Below, piece after piece: positions 8,366-15,627 of a stretch of 33,878 nt of DNA. The notes beneath the pieces are model-generated. The model did not search any database. It saw nothing but the letters and a program-made list of their open reading frames with translations, and was not told the DNA's origin. This DNA is from Fibrobacter succinogenes (lineage in GTDB: Bacteria > Fibrobacterota > Fibrobacteria > Fibrobacterales > Fibrobacteraceae). Every line of letters starts with the position of its first letter. The first letter of the stretch is position 1. A program made the position numbers and the translations under genes. The stretch spans positions 1-33,878 of the forward strand of contig CADCDO010000049.1 in assembly GCA_902800345.1 (NCBI GenBank). Direction: 5' to 3'.

Positions 8366-9343
8366 TCATTCGTCATTTTCTGTTGTGGCAAGTTCCGTGA
8401 TGCATTTGCGGAATTCATTGACTCCATTCGTCATCGTTACTAGACCGTTGAGGTAGAGCGAGTCGTTGAAATCGCGATTCTTGTCGTAGCCGAGCAGGCC
8501 TTCCGATGATAGGCCGCTGCAGTTTTCTTTTGTAATCGAGACTTGATTTTCTTGGAGGGTACACACTTTGTCGCCGGAGCTCACTTGGAATGCGGCGGAG
8601 TAGTCCAGGGAATCCCTCTCGATTTTTGTAACCTCGAACTTGATGGTCTTACCGTTCAGCTTGATAGTCTTTGCGAGTTTGGATTTTTCCAGAACTTCGA
8701 TTCCATGGCTATTTTCGTATTCCGTTATGTCGGATTCCTGCTCGGGTATGAACAAAGTATACAACGTAGTAAATCCGATGAAGTTGACATCCCCCTCAAG
8801 ATGTACGTAAAGATCCGTTATGAATTGGGTGTTCATGTAATCATCGTACGTGAAATAGGCGGGCATATAAACCCGTTCTTCTTTGAACTTGCTTTCGGAA
8901 ATTGTCAGGACCGATTTATAATACTGTTCCTTAAATTTGCGGTTTTCGTCGGATATACAATTCCACTCTTTGGTATAGCTGCATTCAATGTTATTCCATT
9001 CTCCATAAATATTGTCCGTGGAACCTCCGATGTAATAGAGCGGGTCGGACCAACCGTAGTAATAGACGGCAATTGTGTCGCCGCGGATTTCGTAGCGGGT
9101 GGTGTCCTCTTCTGGATTGGTGTCGAAAAAGAATTCGTTCCAGTTGAAAGAACCCTTGTATAGAACGCAGTATCCCGTGGTATGTGCCTTAATGCTTGTA
9201 GTTATGATGTGTTTTTCTTTGTCGACCTTCACCTGGTGGTAATTTTTGCTTTCGGGTGTGTCTGGTGAAGTGATATTACTCTCGTCGGAACAGCCAAAGA
9301 ACGTGAATGCGAATATTGCACTGCAAATCAGAAAGTTTTTCAT
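8366..9343 (-). CDS. Lipoprotein of unknown function
   Basis: This 325-residue protein begins MKNFLICSAIFAFTFFGCSDES, a signal peptide with lipobox TFFGC, so it is probably lipid-anchored in the envelope. The ribosome site AAGGAG is 8-10 nt upstream of ATG 9343 and a TATATTT -10-like box lies at ~9380. The mature part is rich in beta-type, polar sequence with paired Cys (CVLYKG, IECSYTKEWNCISD, KVCTLQ, ENCSGL, RKCITEL), compatible with a disulfide-bonded beta fold. I recognise no family. It is transcribed towards hisS, 36 bp from it, with no evident terminator between them. Confidence 0.75.
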   Translation of the reverse strand: MKNFLICSAIFAFTFFGCSDESNITSPDTPESKNYHQVKVDKEKHIITTSIKAHTTGYCVLYKGSFNWNEFFFDTNPEEDTTRYEIRGDTIAVYYYGWSDPLYYIGGSTDNIYGEWNNIECSYTKEWNCISDENRKFKEQYYKSVLTISESKFKEERVYMPAYFTYDDYMNTQFITDLYVHLEGDVNFIGFTTLYTLFIPEQESDITEYENSHGIEVLEKSKLAKTIKLNGKTIKFEVTKIERDSLDYSAAFQVSSGDKVCTLQENQVSITKENCSGLSSEGLLGYDKNRDFNDSLYLNGLVTMTNGVNEFRKCITELATTENDE

Positions 9344-9435
9344 TGGTTGGTACTCCTTCTCTCTCCGTTTGGCCGTAAATATATTTTTTTAGGGGTGAAG
9401 CCCCTCAAATAAATAATATGTAACATTGGTACACA

Positions 9436-9466
9436 TTGCTTTTTTTACAATTTTTTTACTATATTT
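9436..9466 (+). promoter_or_regulatory. Promoter of mdh
   Basis: TTGCTT (9436-9441), an 18-nt T-rich spacer and TATATT (9460-9465). Transcription would start near 9472, leaving a ~35-nt leader with AAGGA at 9493-9497. Confidence 0.55.
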
Positions 9467-9507
9467 ACGCCCGTAAAAAAACAAAACCTTAAAAGGATGG
9501 TCTAATC

Positions 9508-10449
9508 ATGGCTAGAAAGAAGATTGCACTCGTTGGTGCTGGACAAATCGGTGGTACAATGGCTCTCGTGCTCGCCCAGAAGAATCTTGGCGACGTTGTT
9601 CTTATCGACATTCCGCAGACTCAGGGCATGCCGAAGGGCAAGGCTCTCGATATCATGGAAGGCCGTTCCGTCATCAATTCGTCTGTCGATCTTCAGGGTT
9701 CTACCGACTATTCCGCCATCAAGGGTGCCGATGTCGTTATCGTGACCGCTGGTTTCCCGCGTATGCCGGGCATGAGCCGTGACGACCTCCTGGACAAGAA
9801 CTGCGGCGTCATCAAGACTGTTGCCGAAGCCATCAAGGAAAACGCTCCGGATGCCTTCGTCATCGTGATTACGAACCCGCTCGACGCCATGGTCTACAAC
9901 ATGCAGAAGCAGTCTGGCCTTCCGGCTAACAAGGTCATCGGTATGGCTGGCGTGCTCGATTCTGCCCGTCTCGCTTGCTTTGTCGCTGACGAACTCGGCG
10001 TTTCCGTCGAAGACGTCAAGGCCCTCGTTATGGGCGGCCACGGCGACACGATGGTCTCCATCATGGAATGCGTCTCTGTTGGTGGTATCCCGGTTTCTCA
10101 GCTCATGAGCAAGGAAAAGTTTGCCGAACTTGCAAAGCGTACCGCTGGTGCTGGTGGTGAAATCGTGAACCTCCTCGGTCGCGGCTCTGCTTTCTACAGC
10201 CCGGCAACTTCTGCTATCCACATGGCCGAAGCCTACCTCCTCGACAAGAAGAACGTGTTCTCCTGCGCTGCCAAGCTGAATGGCGAATACGGCGTTAGCG
10301 GCCTCTACTGCGGCGTGCCGGTTGTCGTCGGTGCTAACGGTGTCGAAAAGATTATCGAAGTCAAGATGAGCGAAGAAGAAAAGGCTGCCTTCGACAAGTC
10401 CGTCGAAGCTTGCAAGAAGAACGCCGAATGGGTTGACGCACATACCTAA
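9508..10449 (+). CDS. mdh: Malate dehydrogenase (NAD-dependent)
   Basis: This cytoplasmic enzyme interconverts malate and oxaloacetate with NAD(H). In Fibrobacter-like metabolism it lies on the reductive route to succinate. The 313-residue protein is full length. Visible motifs are the Rossmann GAGQIGG (11-16), Asp34 at the end of the second strand for NAD ribose, AGFPRMPGMSRDDLL with Arg85 and Arg91 for substrate (Arg where lactate dehydrogenases have Gln), ITNPLDAM, DSARL with Asp151/Arg154 and GGHGD with catalytic His178. It is of the lactate-dehydrogenase-like malate dehydrogenase group. It is monocistronic, with its own promoter and strong downstream hairpins. Codon use is strongly biased (CTC, GGC, AAG, TTC), as expected for a highly expressed gene. 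Confidence 0.97.
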   Translation: MARKKIALVGAGQIGGTMALVLAQKNLGDVVLIDIPQTQGMPKGKALDIMEGRSVINSSVDLQGSTDYSAIKGADVVIVTAGFPRMPGMSRDDLLDKNCGVIKTVAEAIKENAPDAFVIVITNPLDAMVYNMQKQSGLPANKVIGMAGVLDSARLACFVADELGVSVEDVKALVMGGHGDTMVSIMECVSVGGIPVSQLMSKEKFAELAKRTAGAGGEIVNLLGRGSAFYSPATSAIHMAEAYLLDKKNVFSCAAKLNGEYGVSGLYCGVPVVVGANGVEKIIEVKMSEEEKAAFDKSVEACKKNAEWVDAHT

Positions 10450-10478
10450 CCGTTCGCGTCTAGAATCAAATAGAAATA

Positions 10479-10538
10479 TGTGAGCGACGCTCACTCTCGC
10501 GAAAACGCCTGGCTATTGCCGGGCGTTTCTCGCTCACA
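10479..10538 (+). terminator. Nested stem-loops downstream of mdh
   Basis: An inner hairpin AAACGCCTGGC-TATT-GCCGGGCGTTT (10503-10528, one G-T pair) is enclosed by an outer 8-bp pairing TGTGAGCG (10479-10486) with CGCTCACA (10531-10538). A small GTGAGC/GCTCAC foldback uses part of the same bases. It probably ends or stabilises the mdh mRNA. Confidence 0.7.
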
Positions 10539-10595
10539 CGTAATATATAGTAGTAGAGCCTGCGAGGCTCAATTGCATAAACAGAAACTAAAAAA

Positions 10596-10623
10596 ATCCC
10601 TCGGTTTAAGCCGAGGAATTTTT
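10596..10623. terminator. Bidirectional terminator between convergent genes
   Basis: CCTCGG-TTTAAG-CCGAGG (10599-10616) is flanked by an A-tract on the left and AATTTTT on the right. It serves mdh on the plus strand and the outer-membrane protein gene ending at 10647 on the minus strand. Confidence 0.85.
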
Positions 10624-10646
10624 GTTCACGGTTTGAACGTTTTTGC

Positions 10647-11240
10647 TTACCTGTAGTTGAACCAGTAACCGATGTTGAAATTGATGCGGTTGTAAGAGAA
10701 TTTATCGATGTCCTTATACAGATTTGTGAAACCGTGGGTATAGTTAAAGCCGATTTCAAGTCCGAAATCGAATGTTAGACCCAGTTCAGCATTGAGTCCT
10801 ATATAGACTGCTTTTTGATATTTTTCTTTTCTCCATTCTCTGCCGTCGCTGAATGCTTCGAATAGGTTGATATCAAAAATGGGTCCGAGTTCGCCGAAAA
10901 AGATGTCTGTCATGTAAAAACGGGCCATAATGGGGAGCGTAATGGCCATTGAAATGTCAAAATCGTCACGATGGTGTTCTGTATAAGAGAACATGCGCAG
11001 GTCAAGGCCGATTGCCGGGTGCAGTGCAAATTCAGGCGTGAATGCAACTAATGAGTTGAAGGTGAGAGCCAAATTGGTTCTGTAGCCGCCCTCGTCCAGA
11101 AAATTAGGGGCGGCTTTGCCTTTGGCTATTTCTATACCGTCTGTCAGCATGATGCCAAATACGGCTGGCTTGTTGACGAATGCGAACGAACTCGAAACAA
11201 ACGTTAAGAGCATTGCCGCAATAAGGATAATTTTTTTCAT
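10647..11240 (-). CDS. Small outer-membrane beta-barrel-like protein
   Basis: This ~197-residue protein has a Sec signal peptide (MKKIILIAAMLLTFVSSSFAF). I chose the second ATG at 11240 because AAGGA directly abuts the first (11246) and is correctly spaced for the second. The mature chain alternates short amphipathic strands with polar turns (LALTFNSLVAF, IGLDLRMFSY, ISMAITLPIMARFYM, AVYIGLNAELGLTFDFGLEIGFNYTHGF) and ends in an aromatic strand, INFNIGYWFNYR. That is the usual signature of an 8-stranded outer-membrane barrel. Substrate and partner are unknown. It converges with mdh. Confidence 0.7.
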   Translation of the reverse strand: MKKIILIAAMLLTFVSSSFAFVNKPAVFGIMLTDGIEIAKGKAAPNFLDEGGYRTNLALTFNSLVAFTPEFALHPAIGLDLRMFSYTEHHRDDFDISMAITLPIMARFYMTDIFFGELGPIFDINLFEAFSDGREWRKEKYQKAVYIGLNAELGLTFDFGLEIGFNYTHGFTNLYKDIDKFSYNRINFNIGYWFNYR

Positions 11241-11302
11241 TTTCATTCCTTGGTTATTAATTGTTTATCGTAACGATATAAAAATATTAGCTTTTTGTCT
11301 AT

Positions 11303-12337
11303 TTATTTTAAAACAATTTTATTGCTGAAATTGAACGTTTTTCCGCTAATGCGAACCAGATAAACCCCGGCGTCGAGGTGGGCGAGGTTGAGCGTTGAGG
11401 TGCTATTTTCGATTGCTCCTTTTGCAACGATCTGGCCGAGACTGTTCAGAACTTCGGCTGTGGCGGTAGATTTGACGCCCGTAAAGCCAAGCATGCGGCC
11501 GTTGAGGACAGCCATGGCGGCGACTCCTCCGTGAATTTTCTTGATTTCTGTAATGTCGTTTCTTTCACAACTTTCAGGGCATGTCCCATCGTGAGGACCG
11601 ACGGCGCAGATGTTGAACTTGTAACTCCCTGTTCCTCCATGCATGCTGAATGTAACCGATTTTAGCTGCTTGGCAATTTCTTCCCCAGACAATTTTGAAT
11701 TGCATTTGAACGTGATGGGCTGTTCAAAGTCTGACCATGCAACTTTCACCATATTGCCTGTTTGTGATGCTGGGAGGATGGCTGTGGGCTTTGCATAGCA
11801 AGTGGTATCATCACTGTTGTTTCCGAATCCGAATCCGAATCCAGATTGATTTAGGGTATGTTGCGTTAGGGAATTGTCCAATTCAATTTTTATGTCTAAG
11901 TCCGAGGTGTAGGTGACGCAGATTCCGCCCCAAGCGGAGGCATCGCCTTCAGACGTCTTATAACCACTTAACCCAGAAATGACAGTATCTTGTAAAACAT
12001 TGAAACCAACCCCCGCAGAAGGAGGATTGTAGCTTACAGATTTCGTTGTGTCGAAAATAGCGGTTCCGCAGATTCCTCCACAATTTCGGACGACTCCGTC
12101 TAACTTGTGTGGAGATGGTTCAGGAGGAACATAGGCAGGATACCAGTCTATTTGTACTTCATTTATGGAGCCACCGCTGAGCGTGTAAAACCAAAAGCCG
12201 TTGGACATTCTTCCGTCGATTAATCCGGTTTCAATTATAGATGTGGCCCCGGAACCTATCCATGTTTTAAATCCGCCCTCGGCAAACGCAACTGAAAATG
12301 CGATAAAAGCTGTTGCCCATAAACGCGCTATGTCCAC
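11303..12337 (-). CDS. Secreted jelly-roll-like protein with T9SS-type C-terminal tail
   Basis: This 344-residue protein has a signal peptide (cut near VAFA, residue ~19). The GTG start at 12337 is preceded by a full AAGGAGG seven nt upstream. The central region (~25-250) has a beta-sandwich look: GSINEVQIDWYP, GVGFNVL, WGGICVTYTSDLDIKIELD, VKVAWSDFEQP and KSVTFSMHGGTGSYKFNICAVG, as in carbohydrate-binding or CIA30-like jelly rolls, though I cannot name the family. The last ~80 residues (GGVAAMAVLNGRMLGFTG ... GVYLVRISGKTFNFSNKIVLK) resemble a type A T9SS sorting domain, implying export to the cell surface. It is a paralog of the next gene and shares its AAATAATTTATATT promoter sequence. Confidence 0.75.
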   Translation of the reverse strand: MDIARLWATAFIAFSVAFAEGGFKTWIGSGATSIIETGLIDGRMSNGFWFYTLSGGSINEVQIDWYPAYVPPEPSPHKLDGVVRNCGGICGTAIFDTTKSVSYNPPSAGVGFNVLQDTVISGLSGYKTSEGDASAWGGICVTYTSDLDIKIELDNSLTQHTLNQSGFGFGFGNNSDDTTCYAKPTAILPASQTGNMVKVAWSDFEQPITFKCNSKLSGEEIAKQLKSVTFSMHGGTGSYKFNICAVGPHDGTCPESCERNDITEIKKIHGGVAAMAVLNGRMLGFTGVKSTATAEVLNSLGQIVAKGAIENSTSTLNLAHLDAGVYLVRISGKTFNFSNKIVLK

Positions 12338-12393
12338 AATCCATCCTCCTTGTTTTCGTTAATATAAATTATTTGCTGTCAATGGGAATGAAA

Positions 12394-12419
12394 AATGCCT
12401 CCGATTTCTCGAAAGCATT
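12394..12419 (-). terminator. Rho-independent terminator
   Basis: On the minus strand AATGCTTTCGA-GAAA-TCGGAGGCATT forms an 11-bp stem (two G-T pairs) with a GAAA tetraloop followed by T's, immediately after the stop codon at 12424. It separates the two paralogous genes into distinct transcripts. Confidence 0.85.
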
Positions 12420-12423
12420 GTTT

Positions 12424-13425
12424 TTACTTCAACATAATCTTGTTCGTGAAATTTGTGGACTTGCCGACCACGCGAACTAGATAAATTCCTGCATCGAGGT
12501 AGGAGAGGTTGAGCGTTGTGGCATCGCCTTCGATTGCGCTTTTTACAACGACCTGGCCGAGACTGTTCAATACTTCGGCTGTGGCGGTAGATTTGACGCC
12601 CGTAAAGCCAAGCATGCGGCCGTTGAGGACTGCCATGGCGGCGACTCCTCCGCGTGCAATCTTGATTCCAACTTCGGAACTTGGGATTCCGCATTTTTCA
12701 GGGCATGTTCCATCCTTCGGGCCGACCGCGCAGATATTGAAAGAGTATTCGCCAGGATCGGCTTGCAATATAAATTTGACGGCAACGAGTTGCTTGGCAG
12801 CTTGTTCGCCATCAAACTTAACGGTTCCGGTATAAGAAGTGGGCTGCTTGAAATCAGACCAACTGACGACTACTTTCTTGCCCTTGTTTTTGTAAGGAGG
12901 CTTGGCGCCAAGAGTTTTTTCTGCAGGGAGTGTTACAGCCGGGTTTGCATAGGATATTGTAGAATCGACAATTGGGCCGAGACCTAGTTCGAGTCTCAAG
13001 TCTATATCGGAAACGTAAGTGATGCAAAGTCCATCCCAGGCTGTAGCGTCGCCAGCGCCTGGGTTATAGTCTGGCGAGGATGCTTCGCTAACAACGTTGA
13101 ACCCGACACCGATAAATGGTTGGCCTGTGTACGAGCCTTTAGAAAGTACAGCGGATCCGCAAAATCCTTTACATATGTCAAGCGTTGCATTCGTGCAAGT
13201 GATAAAGGGTGGATCTATAGCGTCTGTTACGCATGAAAAAGAAGATTGTCCACCTGCGGCATCGTCTCCGTAAGTATACCAATAGCCGCTGGTTTCCGTT
13301 CCGTTGTCAAGTCCTGTGTGAATTTGTTGATCGTCGTCTGCGCCATTCCAGGTGACAAAGGGGCCTACAGCAAAAGATGCAGATGTGGCGAGAAGGGATG
13401 CGACCAACGTGTCTTTTATATCCAT
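12424..13425 (-). CDS. Secreted jelly-roll-like protein with T9SS-type C-terminal tail
   Basis: This 333-residue paralog of the neighbouring gene starts at ATG 13425, because GGAGG lies seven nt upstream. An in-frame extension to 13449 would overlap the promoter box. It has a signal peptide (MDIKDTLVASLLATSASFAV), then a beta-rich domain with the same landmarks (GVGFNVV, WDGLCITYVSDIDLRLEL, VVVSWSDFKQPTSY, AAKQLVAVKF, YSFNICAVGPKDGTCPEKC) and four to six Cys that probably pair. The C-terminal ~80 residues are a T9SS-like tail almost identical to the paralog's (LNGRMLGFTGVKSTATAEVL). A role in surface binding of plant polysaccharide is plausible given the GH43 genes next door, but is inference. 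Confidence 0.75.
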   Translation of the reverse strand: MDIKDTLVASLLATSASFAVGPFVTWNGADDDQQIHTGLDNGTETSGYWYTYGDDAAGGQSSFSCVTDAIDPPFITCTNATLDICKGFCGSAVLSKGSYTGQPFIGVGFNVVSEASSPDYNPGAGDATAWDGLCITYVSDIDLRLELGLGPIVDSTISYANPAVTLPAEKTLGAKPPYKNKGKKVVVSWSDFKQPTSYTGTVKFDGEQAAKQLVAVKFILQADPGEYSFNICAVGPKDGTCPEKCGIPSSEVGIKIARGGVAAMAVLNGRMLGFTGVKSTATAEVLNSLGQVVVKSAIEGDATTLNLSYLDAGIYLVRVVGKSTNFTNKIMLK

Positions 13426-13600
13426 ATAATCCTCCGAACACTGCACCAAATATAAATTATTTTTTTTGAAACAAAATGTGGACTTTTTATTCTGTATTTG
13501 TTGGCTTTGAAAAATGGGGCAAAATTGTTTTTTAAAGTGATAATTTCTTTAATTGTGTCTTAAATAGGTCTTAAAAAATGCATGGATACAAAAAAATATG

Positions 13601-13629
13601 TGGACTTTTAATAAATAAAAGTATATATT
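13601..13629 (+). promoter_or_regulatory. Promoter of the first GH43 gene
   Basis: TGGACT (13601-13606), a 17-nt spacer and TATATT (13624-13629). The decamer GTGGACTTTT also occurs at ~13480, and GGACTTTT again at ~13640, so the -35 region may carry a repeated regulator site. Confidence 0.45.
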
Positions 13630-13675
13630 TATTTTCACCGGACTTTTAACGAGTGTGGATGTATGGGAGAAGTCT

Positions 13676-15382
13676 ATGGAATCAAAGGGTTTGGAGTCTT
13701 TTGTAAACTTGACGCGTGTCGTTAGGAACGCGGCTATTTGCGCTGTTTTGGGCTTGGGCGCTGTTGTTGGCTCGGTCTCGTTTGCGGCGAATCCGTTGAC
13801 GACGGACTTTTATTCTGCGGATGCCGCAGCGCTCGTGCATAACGATTCGCTCTTTATTTTTGCGGGGCACGATGAGCAGGGGCCTCAGGGAAACAACAAT
13901 AAATCGTTCATCATGAACGACTGGCACGTGCTCGTGACCGACGATATGGAACATTATCACGATTACGGGGCGGTTTTGAGCGTCAAGACGTTCAAGTGGG
14001 CGAACGCAAGCGCTTTTGCGGGCCACTGCGAATACCGGAATGGCAAGTTTTATTGGTACGTGGCGGTCCATCACGGGACAATCAAGGAGAATGGGAGTGA
14101 GGGTTTTGCAATTGGCGTTGCCGTTGCGGATCATCCGTCCGGGCCGTGGAAAGACGCCATCGGGCAGGCGCTTATCACCGACAATACGCCGAACGATGTG
14201 AAATTGAACATTGACCCTGCCATTTTTTACGATGGCGACGATATTTGGATGTATTGGGGCTCGTGGAATGCTGGCCGCCGCGTGAAGCTCAAAGAAAACA
14301 TGATTGAACTTGCGAGCACGCCCGAAGACATCAAAATCAAGGATTTTTTTGAAGCTCCTTGGATGCATTATTTCCGCGGAAATTATTACTTCAGCTACGC
14401 TTCGGGGTACCCCTCGACGACGAATTATTCCATGGCGCCAAGCCTGAACGGACCGTGGACACAAAAAGGCGTCATCAACGACAAAATGGACAATTCCGAG
14501 ACGAACCATCAGGCGATTTTCAAGTATCTCGGGCATTGGTATTTCATGTACCACGGTGCAAATTCCCCGGGCGGCTGGACGTACCGCCGTTCCGTGAATA
14601 TCGACTACCTCTATTACGACCGCGATGGCTTAATTCAGAAAATCAAGCATACGGATGGAGTGGATCCGGTCAACAATGCGCTGCTCGAAGAGGGCGGTTA
14701 CCGCTTGACGGTTTCGCACAGCAATTTGGCGCTCGAAGATCGTGAAGGAATGGTTGTGCAGCAGACTGCCGACGAAAAGAACGAGGCGCAGCTTTGGATT
14801 CTTGAACGCGGAGATTCCGCACGTTATTACACGTTGCAGAACTTTAAGACAAAGAAATATTATTGCCCGCCCAAGACTCTCTTGGATACGGTGAGAACGT
14901 CCGAAAAAACTTGCGTAATCCGCATCGAAAATGCTTCGGCAAAGAAGGGGTACTTCCTTTTTGCGGATTACGATAGCGATTACCTCGGCGATGTGCTGAA
15001 CATTTCCAAGGACGTTGGCATGCCGGTCATCACGTGGGTTCGCACGGGGACGGACAACCAGAAAGTGCAATTTGCGAAGGCGGAACTTCCGAAAGTGAAA
15101 CCGCCGATGGACTCGATTCCGCCGGATTCCGGCAATGGTAAGACAACGGGGATTCCTCGCGGTTCTGCGGGAGCGTTGAATGCGCAGACCATGAAAAAAA
15201 TTCGCTATGATGCGGATTCCCGCATGATTCGTTTAGAACGTGAAACGAGGTGGACTTTGCTCGACGTGAACGGTGTTGTGGTGCGTCGTGGTTACGGTCG
15301 TGAAATCCAAGTGCGATCCGTTCGCTCGGGAATGTACTTTGTCCGCACCGACCGTGCAACCGCAAAGGTGCTTGTGAGATGA
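13676..15382 (+). CDS. GH43 family glycoside hydrolase with ricin-like domain and T9SS-type tail
   Basis: This 568-residue secreted enzyme starts at ATG 13676 (GGGAGAAG just upstream; an in-frame GTG at 13655 is possible). The signal peptide ends near VSFAA. The GH43 five-bladed fold covers ~40-320. Catalytic candidates are Asp49 (FYSADAAAL, general base), Asp180 (NIDPAIFYD, pKa modulator) and Glu226 (FFEAPWMHY, acid). GH43 enzymes remove arabinose or xylose from arabinoxylan or arabinan. A beta-trefoil, ricin-like region follows (~325-475, EAQLWILERGD), which probably binds sugar, then a Pro-rich linker and a ~60-residue T9SS-like tail (TLLDVNGVVVRRG ... SGMYFVRTDRATAKVLVR). The export tail differs from that of the two downstream GH43 proteins. 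Confidence 0.88.
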   Translation: MESKGLESFVNLTRVVRNAAICAVLGLGAVVGSVSFAANPLTTDFYSADAAALVHNDSLFIFAGHDEQGPQGNNNKSFIMNDWHVLVTDDMEHYHDYGAVLSVKTFKWANASAFAGHCEYRNGKFYWYVAVHHGTIKENGSEGFAIGVAVADHPSGPWKDAIGQALITDNTPNDVKLNIDPAIFYDGDDIWMYWGSWNAGRRVKLKENMIELASTPEDIKIKDFFEAPWMHYFRGNYYFSYASGYPSTTNYSMAPSLNGPWTQKGVINDKMDNSETNHQAIFKYLGHWYFMYHGANSPGGWTYRRSVNIDYLYYDRDGLIQKIKHTDGVDPVNNALLEEGGYRLTVSHSNLALEDREGMVVQQTADEKNEAQLWILERGDSARYYTLQNFKTKKYYCPPKTLLDTVRTSEKTCVIRIENASAKKGYFLFADYDSDYLGDVLNISKDVGMPVITWVRTGTDNQKVQFAKAELPKVKPPMDSIPPDSGNGKTTGIPRGSAGALNAQTMKKIRYDADSRMIRLERETRWTLLDVNGVVVRRGYGREIQVRSVRSGMYFVRTDRATAKVLVR

Positions 15383-15442
15383 CTGTTGGCCTCTCCGTCA
15401 TCCTCGAAGCGAAGCGGGGACTACTCAGAAGGCGAGTGTTGC

Positions 15443-15464
15443 AAAAATGAGTTTACTCATTTTT
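15443..15464 (+). terminator. Hairpin terminator after the first GH43 gene
   Basis: AAAAATGAG-TTTA-CTCATTTTT is a perfect 9-bp stem ending in T's, 60 bp beyond the stop codon. A second small GGGGC/GCCCC foldback follows at 15484-15496. Confidence 0.75.
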
Positions 15465-15511
15465 ATAACCGAGCCAAGGAGTAGGGGCTTTGCCCCATCC
15501 AGTGCGGGACA

Positions 15512-15593
15512 TTACTGGATTCTTCGTCACGTTGTTCCTCAGAATGACGTTGTTGTTCGTCATCCTGACGCCGAAGGCGGAAGGATCCAGTAA
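15512..15593. repeat. Inverted pair of REP-like elements
   Basis: TTACTGGATTCTTC ... CAGAATGACG on the left is mirrored by CGTCATCCTG ... GAAGGATCCAGTAA on the right, about an 8-nt centre. The ~82-bp segment can form one long imperfect hairpin just before the next GH43 gene. It belongs to the same family as the copies at 1216-1513. Confidence 0.8.
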
Positions 15594-15627
15594 AGTTTTA
15601 TTAGATTGAATTTTTAAGGAGTTTGGT

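Noticed and set aside
9502..10494. A 330-codon open frame antisense to malate dehydrogenase
   Set aside because: It arises from the strong codon bias of mdh. No ribosome site or family resemblance.
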